Assembly: GCF_010119975.1 (NCBI RefSeq)
Contig: NZ_CP048222.1
Span: 8,284,501-8,348,500, forward strand
Origin: Rhodocytophaga rosea
GTDB taxonomy: Bacteria; Bacteroidota; Bacteroidia; Cytophagales; 172606-1
Direction: 5' to 3'
Length of the DNA: 64,000 nt
A model generated the notes under the pieces. That model searched no databases and was not told where the DNA came from. It saw nothing but the letters and a program-made list of their open reading frames with translations. Shown here one piece after another: positions 9,029 through 16,937 of this stretch (within the stretch, counting starts at the first letter, position 1; each line of letters starts with the position of its first letter). The translations under genes and the position numbers were made by a program.

Positions 9029-9071
9029 CTAACTTAGAAAACTGCCGGAAAGGATTCCATGATAAGGATCA
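9029..9071 (-). promoter_or_regulatory. FNR-like box and -7 element for the flavodoxin-SDR-Usp unit
   Basis: CATGATAAGGATCATG centred at 9065.5 contains a perfect TGAT-N4-ATCA (9060-9071) with six-base arms. On the minus strand TAAGTTAG (9036 to 9029) matches TAnnTTTG at all but one fixed position. Its last base is 36.5 bp from the box centre, the same spacing found at both boxes of the sulfur cluster, and consistent with an activator overlapping the -35 region. The rest of the gap 8974-9292 shows nothing further. Confidence 0.6.
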
Positions 9072-9292
9072 TGTGTACCAATGCCTTATCTCATGAATGG
9101 TGCAAATGTGAAGTGTGATAATAAATCGTTAGTAGTTGTTCGTTACTGGTTATCAGTAAGTATATTGTAAATCAATACATTACCCTACAAGCAAATATGC
9201 AATATCAAACTTAAATTAGTAAGAATGAGGAACAAGGATAAACTGTCTTTTGCTTTTGTTGAAAAGAGCGAATAAGGAAGTATATCTGACTG

Positions 9293-9793
9293 CTAACGGG
9301 ATGGTTCATTGCTATTCCAGATATCGTGGGTGGTTTTCCAGGAACCATCAGGCTGCTTTTTGAGAATATTGAGGTATTTAGCCGTAGAGAAAAGCGTATC
9401 TCCTCCCCCTTTGGGTGCAAGCCGTACTTCTGCAAATCCCCGTCCGTAGGCCATATCACCGGAAACTTCTACTTGTTCGTAATAACTTTTCAACTGCGGG
9501 GTGTAGGCATCAAAAATCGACTGATAATAGCCCTGTACGGCATCCGGGCCTTTTATAGCTGGTTTATCCGGAGCCATCAGCACCGCATCTGCCGTAAAAT
9601 GCTTGGCAATTCCTGCTGCATTACTCTGATTGAAAGCCGCAGCCCTTGCTTTGCTTACTGCCTCTACCGCCTGTATATCCGCCTGCACATCCTGGGTTGA
9701 AGGATTTTTCTCTGCCTGATGGCAGCCCCAAAGCAAGCATACCAAGATACCAGCCACCACAGTAATAAATAAATTCCGCCTGATCGATCGCAT
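9293..9793 (-). CDS. NTF2-like (DUF4440/SnoaL-type) lipoprotein
   Basis: The 166-residue protein has a lipoprotein signal (hydrophobic stretch ending LLWGC, predicted lipid-bearing Cys near residue 23). A cystatin-like alpha+beta cone follows: helical VEAVSKARAAAFNQSNAAGIAKHF, then TADAVLMAPDKPAIKG and paired strands ending WKTTHDIWNSN. This is the pattern of YybH/SgcJ-type NTF2-like proteins, which bind small ligands or act as unassigned enzymes. It follows the split YeeE/YedE genes by 113 bp on the same strand, so membership of the sulfur operon is possible but unproven. Confidence 0.75.
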   Translation of the reverse strand: MRSIRRNLFITVVAGILVCLLWGCHQAEKNPSTQDVQADIQAVEAVSKARAAAFNQSNAAGIAKHFTADAVLMAPDKPAIKGPDAVQGYYQSIFDAYTPQLKSYYEQVEVSGDMAYGRGFAEVRLAPKGGGDTLFSTAKYLNILKKQPDGSWKTTHDIWNSNEPSR

Positions 9794-9906
9794 GATTATA
9801 TATGCTTGTACAAAGTCGAAGAAATAAACCGAATTTTATTGGCTATTAAAAGCCTGGCAATAAATCATTTATAACCAACTACTTGTTTCACTGCTTTATA
9901 ATTATC

Positions 9907-10431
9907 CTAATGAGGCAGTTTATCTCTCAATAATCCATATACCCAGGTACCCGCAATGGCACTCAGCAAGGCAACGATGATCACCGTAGCGCCAGTACCG
10001 ATCAGCGCAAACAGTGGGCCCGGACAAGCACCAGCCATGGCCCATCCAAATCCAAACAGCAATCCGCCATAAATATGGCCTTTGTTAAATTTTTTCGGAT
10101 GGATTTCTATTTCTTCCCCATAGATAGTTTTGATACGGAATTTTTTGATAAGCCATACCGACAGCATCCCTACAGCAACTGCTGACCCAAGCGTACCATA
10201 CATATGAAAAGTTTGAAAACGGAACATTTCCTGCATGCGGAACCAGGAAACCAGTTCGGATTTCACTAATATGATTCCGAATAGTATGCCTACAAATAAG
10301 TATTTGAAATTATACCACCAGGGGTGTACCAGTTGGGATTCGTTGATACACATGGTATCCAGCGAACGTACTTCAAAATCTGTATTGGTTTCCTGAAATT
10401 CTGTTTGCTGAAAGTTAGTGGATGTTTCCAT
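9907..10431 (-). CDS. YeeE/YedE family half-transporter, second half
   Basis: The 174-residue membrane protein has about four helices after a polar N-terminus (1-35). Its signature is GGLLFGFGWAMAGACPGP (residues about 130-148), the C-P-G-P motif of the YeeE/YedE (DUF395/DUF6691) family. YeeE/TsuA members import thiosulfate and use conserved cysteines in the pore. This half-size protein is encoded 6 bp downstream of its partner at 10438-11010, like the split pairs found beside persulfide-responsive regulators in other bacteria (PmpA/PmpB type). Likely substrate: thiosulfate or another reduced sulfur species. Confidence 0.8.
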   Translation of the reverse strand: METSTNFQQTEFQETNTDFEVRSLDTMCINESQLVHPWWYNFKYLFVGILFGIILVKSELVSWFRMQEMFRFQTFHMYGTLGSAVAVGMLSVWLIKKFRIKTIYGEEIEIHPKKFNKGHIYGGLLFGFGWAMAGACPGPLFALIGTGATVIIVALLSAIAGTWVYGLLRDKLPH

Positions 10432-10437
10432 AAAGAG

Positions 10438-11010
10438 TTATAAGCTTAAGATGAGGGGAAGAATATAATTGGCCATGATAATACCGCCCAGCATAAAACA
10501 GCAGGTTGCCACCAGCGAAGGCCATTGCAAGGTAGAAATACCCATAATGGCATGGCCAGAAGTACAACCTCCGGCATAACGGGTACCAAATCCGATCATA
10601 AAACCACCCACCACAATCATTATAAAGCCTTTCCAGGTGAGCAGGTTTTCCCAGTTAAACAATTGTGCAGGCACCTGGGAATCGTATTGAGTAATGCCAT
10701 ATTGCGCAAGTTCAGCTTGCAGGGCCGGATGAACCTGGATAGGCTCAGGGGAAGCCAATATAGTTGCCGCCAGAATACCTCCCAGAAAGATACCACCAAC
10801 AAAAAACAGGTTCCAGGCTTCTTTTTTCCATTCGTATTGAAAAAAAGGAATTTTTGCCGGCAGGCAAGCGGCACATATATGGCGGAGTGAGGAAGAAATA
10901 CCAAAAGATTTTTTACCGATAATCAGCAACAGCGGTACAATAAGTCCGATTAAAGGACCAGCCACATACCATGGCCAGGGTTGTTTCAGCAGGTTCAGGA
11001 ATTCGTTCAT
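10438..11010 (-). CDS. YeeE/YedE family half-transporter, first half
   Basis: The 190-residue membrane protein has about four helices and a conserved HICAACLPAKIPFF segment near residue 45. The family signature GTRYAGGCTSGHAIMGIS lies near residue 142-160. The two halves together would rebuild one full-length YeeE-like transporter with conserved Cys residues on both. In its operon it follows a rhodanese (11129-11476) and the persulfide dioxygenase fusion, which fits uptake or release of a sulfur species handled by those enzymes. Confidence 0.82.
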   Translation of the reverse strand: MNEFLNLLKQPWPWYVAGPLIGLIVPLLLIIGKKSFGISSSLRHICAACLPAKIPFFQYEWKKEAWNLFFVGGIFLGGILAATILASPEPIQVHPALQAELAQYGITQYDSQVPAQLFNWENLLTWKGFIMIVVGGFMIGFGTRYAGGCTSGHAIMGISTLQWPSLVATCCFMLGGIIMANYILPLILSL

Positions 11011-11128
11011 AGGGGAGTAAATAGCAAAAGATTATTAACAGTAACAGGTAAGCGGATCTCAACTATATAGCTGATAAACAACGTCACACCTGGAAATATT
11101 GTTATACATTTGATTCAGTTCAATGCAC

Positions 11129-11476
11129 TCAGGACCGTATCAACTGACCATTCCATCCCAGAATACCCCGGTTTAAGTTGTATACCTTAGTAAATCCCAG
11201 ATCTGCCATTACCGAACAGGCTTGCCCACTCCTGCCTCCACTGCGGCAGTACACATAATATGACTTATTTTTATCAAGGAGGGCCAGTTTTCTACTGAAA
11301 GCAGCATCCGAAATATTCAGATTTTCTGCCCCGGAAATATGGCCGCTGGCGAATTCATCATTTGTACGTACATCCAGAAGGTGGGCATTTTCATCCTCGG
11401 AGAGCTGTTTCTGAAAGTCATTGGCATTCAGGTCCTGGTACTTTTTATTCGTTTTAAACCATGAAAACATATTCAT
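11129..11476 (-). CDS. single-domain rhodanese
   Basis: The 115-residue cytoplasmic protein has one rhodanese domain: LLDVRTNDEFASGHISGAENL (33-53) and the active loop CRSGGRS starting at Cys77, with the six-residue loop typical of thiosulfate/persulfide sulfurtransferases. An internal start at 11470 (MFSWFK) is equally possible. The last residues GILGWNGQ match the usual C-terminal helix of the fold. It lies between the CstB-like fusion and the split transporter, so it probably moves sulfane sulfur within this pathway. Confidence 0.88.
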   Translation of the reverse strand: MNMFSWFKTNKKYQDLNANDFQKQLSEDENAHLLDVRTNDEFASGHISGAENLNISDAAFSRKLALLDKNKSYYVYCRSGGRSGQACSVMADLGFTKVYNLNRGILGWNGQLIRS

Positions 11477-11516
11477 TCAATTTAGATTGTTACGTGTGAA
11501 ATTAGTTAAATGCATA

Positions 11517-11581
11517 TTGAGGCTGGTAGATATAAGTTTGATATCGGAAAATCTCATCTACACATGAATCTCCAGCCTCAA
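11517..11581 (-). other. long inverted repeat downstream of the CstB-like gene
   Basis: TTGAGGCTGG (11517-11526) pairs exactly with CCAGCCTCAA (11572-11581), with an inner GTAGAT/ATCTAC pair. It starts 8 bp after the persulfide dioxygenase stop. There is no T-run, so it looks more like an mRNA-stabilising or attenuating hairpin than a full terminator. Confidence 0.5.
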
Positions 11582-11588
11582 CTCTGTT

Positions 11589-13004
11589 TTATCCGTGTAT
11601 GGCTGCCGGACGGGTAAGATCAGTTCTGGGAATATCCGTTTCAGAAATGGCCTTAAAACCACCCTCAATGTCTACCACCTTTTCCCATCCTCTGGCCTTC
11701 AGAATAGAGGCTGCGATCATAGAGCGATAGCCACCGGCACAATGCAGGTATACGGTTTCATCTTTCGGAATTTCTGCCAAATGCTCATTCAGATAATCCA
11801 GCGGTGTGTTGACAGCATTGTGTATATGTCCGGCCTGAAACTCATCTTCTTTACGCACATCAAATACCCTGGGAGACTCCTTTCTATACATTTCTGCAAG
11901 TTCCTGGGCGGCAACAGAAGGAATCGTATCGGTTTCTTTGCCAGCTTTTTTCCAGGCTTCTATCCCTCCTTTCAAAAACCCTTTGGTATGATCATAGCCT
12001 ACTCTTGCCAGCCTTGTAATTATTTCCTGTTCCCGGCCTTCTTCTGCAACAATTAACAGGGGATGATTCACACCAGGAATAAGTGCACCCACCCAGGGAG
12101 CAAAACTGCCCTCTATGCCGATATTAATGGAATTGGGTATAAAATCTTTGGCAAATACCTGTGCGGTTCTGGTATCGAGTACAAGGGCTCCGGTTGCATT
12201 AGCTATCGTTTCAAATTCTTCCGGAGAAAGTGCCTGTAAGCCTTGTTTAAGCACATTATCTATACTCTCGTATCCTTCTTTATTCAGTTTTGCATTCTCT
12301 GGAAAATAGGTAGGCGGAGGCAACAAGCCATTGGTTACTTCCCTGATAAATTCATCTTTGTTCATGTCAGCACGTAAGGCATAATTGGTTTGTTTCTGAT
12401 GCCCCAGCGTATCTACCGTATCTTTAGACATATGTTTGCCACAAGCCGAACCAGCGCCATGTCCAGGGTAAACGATCACTTCGTCTGGCAAAGTCATGAT
12501 TTTGTTCCGCAAAGAATCATAGAGCAATCCGGCCAGTTCTTCCTGGGTGAGTTGTGCTGCTTTTTGAGCCAGATCCGGACGGCCTACATCTCCCAGAAAC
12601 AAGGTATCTCCGGTGAAAATCGCATGCGCTTTCCCATTTTCGTCTATAAGCAGGTAAGTAGCAGATTCCATGGTATGTCCCGGTGTATGCAGGATTTGTA
12701 TGGAAACCTTTCCCAGGGTTAACACTTCCCCATCGGCAGCGATATGGGCATCAAAGCCAGGTTTAGCGGTAGGTCCGTATACAATAGTGGCACCAGTTTT
12801 AGCAGCCAGATCCAGGTGGCCGGATACAAAATCTGCATGAAAATGGGTTTCCAATACATATCTGATCTGTGCTCCATCTTTGTTTGCTTTTTCCAGGTAA
12901 GGCCCTACTTCCCGCAAAGGGTCAATAATGACGGCTTCCCCGGCAGATTCAATGTAATAGGCACCGTGTGCCAGGCAGCCTGTATAAATTTGTTCTACTT
13001 TCAT
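11589..13004 (-). CDS. CstB-like persulfide dioxygenase-rhodanese fusion
   Basis: The 471-residue protein has three parts. Residues 1-235 form a metallo-beta-lactamase fold of the ETHE1 type: THFHADF (H54, H56, D58), TPGH (H110), TGDTLFLGD (D133), YPGHGAGSACG. Residues about 260-355 are a rhodanese without the active Cys (LLIVAEEGR). Residues about 370-460 are a rhodanese with the intact loop CAGGYRS (C422). This PDO-pseudorhodanese-rhodanese order is that of Staphylococcus CstB, which oxidises low-molecular-weight persulfides to thiosulfate. A regulatory box and -7-like element lie just upstream (13043-13087). Confidence 0.9.
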   Translation of the reverse strand: MKVEQIYTGCLAHGAYYIESAGEAVIIDPLREVGPYLEKANKDGAQIRYVLETHFHADFVSGHLDLAAKTGATIVYGPTAKPGFDAHIAADGEVLTLGKVSIQILHTPGHTMESATYLLIDENGKAHAIFTGDTLFLGDVGRPDLAQKAAQLTQEELAGLLYDSLRNKIMTLPDEVIVYPGHGAGSACGKHMSKDTVDTLGHQKQTNYALRADMNKDEFIREVTNGLLPPPTYFPENAKLNKEGYESIDNVLKQGLQALSPEEFETIANATGALVLDTRTAQVFAKDFIPNSINIGIEGSFAPWVGALIPGVNHPLLIVAEEGREQEIITRLARVGYDHTKGFLKGGIEAWKKAGKETDTIPSVAAQELAEMYRKESPRVFDVRKEDEFQAGHIHNAVNTPLDYLNEHLAEIPKDETVYLHCAGGYRSMIAASILKARGWEKVVDIEGGFKAISETDIPRTDLTRPAAIHG

Positions 13005-13042
13005 GGTTTCTATTTAGAATATTTGACTATTTCAATAATAAT

Positions 13043-13087
13043 GTAAAGATCGGCAATGAATAGTTCTTTGTCAGTGATTAAAGTCAC
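13043..13087 (-). promoter_or_regulatory. Crp/Fnr-type box and -7 element for the CstB-like gene
   Basis: GTGAT-TAAA-GTCAC (13074-13087) is a near-perfect dyad. On the minus strand ATCTTTAC follows, and the fourth base of its TTTA core (13044) lies 36.5 bp from the box centre, exactly as at the exporter gene upstream. This predicts a leader of roughly 35-40 nt before the ATG at 13004. Confidence 0.6.
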
Positions 13088-13088
13088 A

Positions 13089-13889
13089 CTAGGGCAGAAA
13101 AACGGTTTCTCTCAACACAATATACACACCCATTACCAGCACAAACCATCCGAAAGCGGTTTTCAGGGAATGGCCATGAATAAATTTAGACAGGAAACTC
13201 CCTACAAACAGGCCGGTTATAGCTATTATAGAAATACTGATGAGAAAGACAAAATCTATATGCTGACCAGAACCGATATCGCCCAGAAAGCCAATCAGGG
13301 ATTTGGCAGCTATAATAAGCAGCGAAGTACCAACCGCTTTTTTCATTGGCAAATGTGATAGTAGCACCAGAGCCGGGATGATCAGAAAGCCGCCTCCGGC
13401 TCCTACCAGGCCTGTAAGAATGCCTACCACAAAGCCTTCCAGAACGATTAATGGGTAATTGTATGCCATATCCTGTCCGCTTGATGGGGTTTCCCTCTGG
13501 CTGCGGATCATGCCTATAGCCACTACCATCATAATGAAGGCAAAAAATACCATAATGGCTATATCTTTTGTAACCAATAGGCTTCCGATCGAAAATAATT
13601 CATGCGGGATATAGGGCACCAGAAACCGGCGTGTGATAAAAACGGCAATAAATGAAGGGATAGAAAAAACAAGGGCTGTACGCAAGTCTACTCTATGCTG
13701 CAAACTACTCTGTATGCCGCCTACGAGTGCCGTACTACCCACTATAAACAGAGAGTACGCCGTTGCCAGGGTAGGCTCCACATGAAACAGATATACCAGA
13801 ACCGGTACGGTAAGTATAGAGCCGCCACTCCCGATTAATCCCAGAGAAATGCCAATACAAGCAGAAGCCACATAACCAATGATCTCCAT
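13089..13889 (-). CDS. TauE/SafE family sulfite/organosulfur exporter
   Basis: The 266-residue protein has about eight membrane helices in two repeats. The repeat signature is G-x-x-x-G-x-x-G-(S/G)-G: GISLGLIGSGGSILTVPVL at about 15-33 and GILTGLVGAGGGFLIIPALV at about 158-177. I chose the ATG at 13889 over an in-frame TTG at 13895. TauE/SafE members export sulfite, sulfoacetate or similar anions, and such genes recur in persulfide-oxidation operons, where the product sulfite must leave the cell. The gene sits between the Crp/Fnr regulator and the persulfide dioxygenase, and carries its own box and -7 element. Confidence 0.88.
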   Translation of the reverse strand: MEIIGYVASACIGISLGLIGSGGSILTVPVLVYLFHVEPTLATAYSLFIVGSTALVGGIQSSLQHRVDLRTALVFSIPSFIAVFITRRFLVPYIPHELFSIGSLLVTKDIAIMVFFAFIMMVVAIGMIRSQRETPSSGQDMAYNYPLIVLEGFVVGILTGLVGAGGGFLIIPALVLLSHLPMKKAVGTSLLIIAAKSLIGFLGDIGSGQHIDFVFLISISIIAITGLFVGSFLSKFIHGHSLKTAFGWFVLVMGVYIVLRETVFLP

Positions 13890-13908
13890 AAACAATTCCT
13901 ATTTTCTG

Positions 13909-13952
13909 CAAAGGTGGACTGCTTTCCCGTATAGTTTCGTGACAAGAGTCAC
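13909..13952 (-). promoter_or_regulatory. Crp/Fnr-type box and -7 element for the TauE/SafE gene
   Basis: GTGAC-AAGA-GTCAC (13939-13952) is a perfect 5-4-5 dyad placed between the regulator's stop and the exporter's ATG. CACCTTTG on the minus strand (13916 to 13909) keeps the TTTG core of the Bacteroidetes -7 element. Its last base lies 36.5 bp from the box centre, placing the box near -41 of a start at about 13904. Confidence 0.62.
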
Positions 13953-13958
13953 ACAGGC

Positions 13959-14618
13959 TTATAAATTGATATTTTTTATGGCAAACCTGGATACTGTAAT
14001 TCTTTTTCCGGTTTCCAGCTTTTTAAGCAGTCTGGAAATCACTTCCCTGGAAGAATTCAAATCGTCGGCTATCTGCTGGTGGGTTATAGTCAGGGTATCG
14101 CTGTTGAAAGCCTGAAATTGCCTCTTCAGGTAGAACTCCAGCTTTTCGTCCATACTATGGAAGGCCACCTGGTCAATCACCTGCAATAGTTCTTCAAAAC
14201 GGGAACGGTAGGTTTCCAGAACAAAATAATACCAGTTGCGGAAGTTCTTCATTAAATAATCCATATGCTGCAAAGGAATGGCCAGTGCCTTTACCGGAGT
14301 AATGGCAGTTGCTTTTATTTCACTCATTTCATTTTTTGTGGCACAGATCATAGATAAGGCGCATGCATTTCCTTTTTCCAGGTAATAGAGAAAAAACTCT
14401 TCTCCCTCCTGCCCTTCCCGGTATAATTTTACGGTTCCTTCCAGAATCAGCAAGGAATATTTAAAGTACTGCCCGGTCCGCATCAGCAGTTCTCCTTCCT
14501 TAAATTCCATAATATGCCCTACCCTGAGCAATTCTTCCATTAATACCTGATCGAATTGAGGAAAAAGCTGGGAAAGCGGTACAGCAGATTTTAGTTCATT
14601 CAATGTAAATGGGTTCAT
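13959..14618 (-). CDS. Crp/Fnr family regulator of the sulfur cluster
   Basis: The 219-residue protein has an N-terminal cyclic-nucleotide-fold domain (about 20-135), a dimer helix (about 135-165) and a winged helix-turn-helix (about 175-215). Recognition helix SREVISRLLKKLE contains E192, S195 and R196, the E-x-x-S-R pattern with which FNR reads the TGA of its half-site. There is no FNR-style N-terminal cysteine cluster, so it is not a [4Fe-4S] sensor. Two cysteines, C86 and C92 (CALSMIC), lie in the effector domain and are candidates for thiol or persulfide sensing (inference). The start overlaps the upstream lipoprotein gene by 23 bp. Confidence 0.85.
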   Translation of the reverse strand: MNPFTLNELKSAVPLSQLFPQFDQVLMEELLRVGHIMEFKEGELLMRTGQYFKYSLLILEGTVKLYREGQEGEEFFLYYLEKGNACALSMICATKNEMSEIKATAITPVKALAIPLQHMDYLMKNFRNWYYFVLETYRSRFEELLQVIDQVAFHSMDEKLEFYLKRQFQAFNSDTLTITHQQIADDLNSSREVISRLLKKLETGKRITVSRFAIKNINL

Positions 14619-15153
14619 TTGTTTTTTGATAAACCTCTCCGTTGTCTAATTTCAGGTTAACTTCTACTTTAAATTCCTTATTCAGCTGAGGTTTCTTTTT
14701 CAGAATAAGGTTATAGTTTCGGAACAGAAATCCAGAAGTATCTTGTTGTAAATAGCTTTGCAAATCATATGTAGCAGGATACATCTGAATATCCAGTAAA
14801 TCATTTATGGTATCGTTTGCCAGATGTTGCGGATCAAAATCATTTTTAGTGATCACAGTTAATTCATGCAGTTTCTCCTTTGAACCTTCTTCTCCATCTT
14901 TCAGGCAGCTACAGGCATAGGCACTATTCATCAAAGAGAAATTAAGCTGCTCTGGCTGGCTTTTGTTAAAATTGTAATAGGATACATCAAAATCTACCAA
15001 AAGCCTGTACCCTTCCGGTGTCATTATATTGGCGACTTTCATTTCCCTGACATCATAATATTGTCCCCGGATTTTGGGGCAGTTGCAGAAACAGCCAGGC
15101 AAAGTAAAGCCAATTGTAAAAAGTGCTGTTAAAAATACCGCTTTGGATTTCAT
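14596..15153 (-). CDS. lipoprotein of unknown function
   Basis: The 185-residue protein has a signal peptide with a lipobox-like end (TLPGC, Cys near residue 21) and a Cys-rich start of the mature part (CFCNCPK). The rest is beta-rich with several acidic turns (VDFDVSYYNF, LILKKKPQLNKEFKVEVNLKL). It resembles small Bacteroidetes lipoproteins of the DUF5034 kind, but I do not recognise it firmly. Its 3' end overlaps the Crp/Fnr gene by 23 bp, so the two are probably translated together and it would be the first gene of the sulfur unit. Confidence 0.7.
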   Translation of the reverse strand: MKSKAVFLTALFTIGFTLPGCFCNCPKIRGQYYDVREMKVANIMTPEGYRLLVDFDVSYYNFNKSQPEQLNFSLMNSAYACSCLKDGEEGSKEKLHELTVITKNDFDPQHLANDTINDLLDIQMYPATYDLQSYLQQDTSGFLFRNYNLILKKKPQLNKEFKVEVNLKLDNGEVYQKTNEPIYIE

Positions 15154-15231
15154 TGTATGTATATCTCTGTCTGTAAAGATTGAACGTATAAAACAGATTG
15201 GGGAGGCATGATCAACGAAAAATTTACAACA

Positions 15232-15711
15232 TTATCTTTTTGTCGTCTTTAGCTTTTCAACTATTTCGAACGCCCTTTTGATTCTGGTATCCACACTTTT
15301 GGCACTGCGTACATAATAAATATATCCCCGTTTATGTCCTGGCAGCAGGGCTTCAAAGAGGCGCTTGCCCCACTCATCCTGGTCGAGTACCTCCTGGAAT
15401 TCCTCCGGCAGAAGTAAACCGTTATCAGGATCTGTACGGATAGAAACCTCAAAATTTTGCAAGCCAGCCAGTTTGTGTTGTCTGATCAAGGCCTTACTTA
15501 CAATAATAATATATTCGTCGCCCCTGGGATTAAGCGCACACGGAAATTCATCCTTTCTTCCAATGGAACATAATACCCGGATAGCCCCTTTTGCCGTTCT
15601 GAATAATTCGCCTATATCTGGTGGAATGCGGATGGCATGGGTAAACATAGGTCCGTCCAGCAAGGATAATTCAGCCGTAAAACGTATGGGTTCACTTGTA
15701 GTCATGGCCAA
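15232..15711 (-). CDS. YdeI/OmpD-associated family protein (DUF1905)
   Basis: The 159-residue protein has an N-terminal DUF1905 barrel (about 8-90: FTAELSLLDGPMFTHAIRIPPDI, then GRKDEFPCALNPRGDEYIIIVSK). A C-terminal YdeI/OmpD-associated helical part follows (about 112-157: LDQDEWGKRLFEALLPGHKRGYIYYV...SVDTRIKRAFEIVEKL). Enterobacterial relatives were linked to bacteriocin or polymyxin resistance; in Bacteroidetes the role is unknown. A start at 15705 (MTTSEP) is equally plausible. It is probably a single-gene unit. Confidence 0.8.
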   Translation of the reverse strand: MAMTTSEPIRFTAELSLLDGPMFTHAIRIPPDIGELFRTAKGAIRVLCSIGRKDEFPCALNPRGDEYIIIVSKALIRQHKLAGLQNFEVSIRTDPDNGLLLPEEFQEVLDQDEWGKRLFEALLPGHKRGYIYYVRSAKSVDTRIKRAFEIVEKLKTTKR

Positions 15712-16346
15712 ATTTAAACCAATAACAGCCTCCGGTAAAATCTTTCAGGAGAAATTTGTCTGGTATTTCACTACTAAACAGAGGTTAATGAAGTGAGGCT
15801 TCCATACATCACCTGCTTTTTGCCTGATAATTACAGTAAACCTATCGCAGCAAGGTATGAATAATATTAATTTATCCGGTATATATGTCTATCTTGCAAG
15901 CAAATCCGTATAAGATATAGTCATGTGACTTAAGTCTATCATAAAGAGGACCCATCATTTTTATCACACCAGGCGTTAATGCCTTTTGTTCCTTTCATTA
16001 ACCTGATATTCTGCCGGAAGCAAAAAGAGAAAGAGTACACGCAACTATGCTGGTTGTTAAAACAACATAGGGAAGCGGAGAAAAGCGGAAAATGTTTGAA
16101 ATTATTAACGGCGATAGTAAGCATATATATAACTGTTAAAACAGCCTACTCTTTTTGGTAAGCTCAAACCGGATCAGGCAGCTTGCCTGTATACATTATG
16201 GCAGCTTTCTTTTGGAATGGCAATTCATGTTCACATTCATTGATACATCAAGCTTTATGATATAACCTATTGAACTTAGTCATATAATACTCATACAGCA
16301 TACATAGAGAGCGAATCTATATACCATCACATGTAACTTTTCCATC
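15712..16346. other. 635-bp intergenic region
   Basis: No convincing gene. A 60-codon plus frame (15979-16161) and a minus frame over it lack family resemblance and look spurious. The region holds two short dyads: GACTTAAGTC within 15925-15938, and TTGAT-AC-ATCAA at 16240-16251. Neither has the N4 spacing and -7 element of the other boxes. Confidence 0.6.
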
Positions 16347-16892
16347 ATGATCAAACACCCCTGGCATCAGGTAAATATTGGCAGGTATGCACCGGAAATT
16401 GTAAGGGGCATTATTGAAATACCCCAAGGCTCCAAAGCAAAATACGAACTGGATAAAGAGAGTGGATTGCTAACGCTTGACAGGGTTTTATTCTCCTCGG
16501 TAAATTATCCGGCTAATTATGGATTTATTCCACAAACTTATGGGGAAGATCATGATCCTTTGGATATTCTTATTCTTTCACAGATAGATATTGTACCGCT
16601 TTGTATTGTGGAAGCTAAAGTGATTGGAGTAATGCGCATGCTCGATTCCGGGGAAGCCGATGATAAGATCATAGCGGTAGCAGCCCAGGACATGAGTGTA
16701 AATTATATCGAGGATATCGCCGGACTGCCTCCTCATTTTGTACACGAACTGAAGAATTTTTTTGAAGATTATAAGAAACTGGAAAACAAGGAAGTAATCG
16801 TAGAGGAGTTTTTCGGAAAAGCCATTGCACAACAAATTATTTTAGATGGCATAGCTCTTTATAAAAAGGAGTTTGGCCATAAAGCTCTGTAA
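16347..16892 (+). CDS. ppa: family I inorganic pyrophosphatase
   Basis: The 181-residue cytosolic enzyme hydrolyses pyrophosphate to phosphate with Mg2+. The whole family I active site is visible: KAKYELD (31-37), [11 protein letters not shown] (54-64), [11 protein letters not shown] (67-77, with D68, D70 and D73) and DDKIIAV (105-111). Length is typical of the bacterial hexameric enzyme. The start ATG follows a short A/T-rich leader. It is followed at 45 bp by a small unknown gene on the same strand. Confidence 0.96.
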   Translation: MIKHPWHQVNIGRYAPEIVRGIIEIPQGSKAKYELDKESGLLTLDRVLFSSVNYPANYGFIPQTYGEDHDPLDILILSQIDIVPLCIVEAKVIGVMRMLDSGEADDKIIAVAAQDMSVNYIEDIAGLPPHFVHELKNFFEDYKKLENKEVIVEEFFGKAIAQQIILDGIALYKKEFGHKAL

Positions 16893-16937
16893 ACCCAAAG
16901 CACTTACCTAAGCAAGTAAATATTAAATATAAGGATT

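Noticed and set aside
11595-12056. Plus-strand 153-codon frame
   Set aside because: Lies antisense to the persulfide dioxygenase fusion; no family resemblance and irregular composition.
15365-15796. Plus-strand 143-codon frame
   Set aside because: Antisense to the YdeI-like gene.
15925-15938. GTGAC-TTAA-GTCTA dyad resembling the sulfur-cluster boxes
   Set aside because: One arm is imperfect and no -7 element lies at 36.5 bp on either side; more than 400 bp from the next gene.
15979-16161. 60-codon plus frame in the 15.7-16.3 kb gap
   Set aside because: No family resemblance, overlapped by another short frame, no clear promoter or ribosome-binding site.
16240-16251. TTGAT-AC-ATCAA dyad
   Set aside because: Spacer is 2 instead of 4, so it does not fit an FNR-type site.
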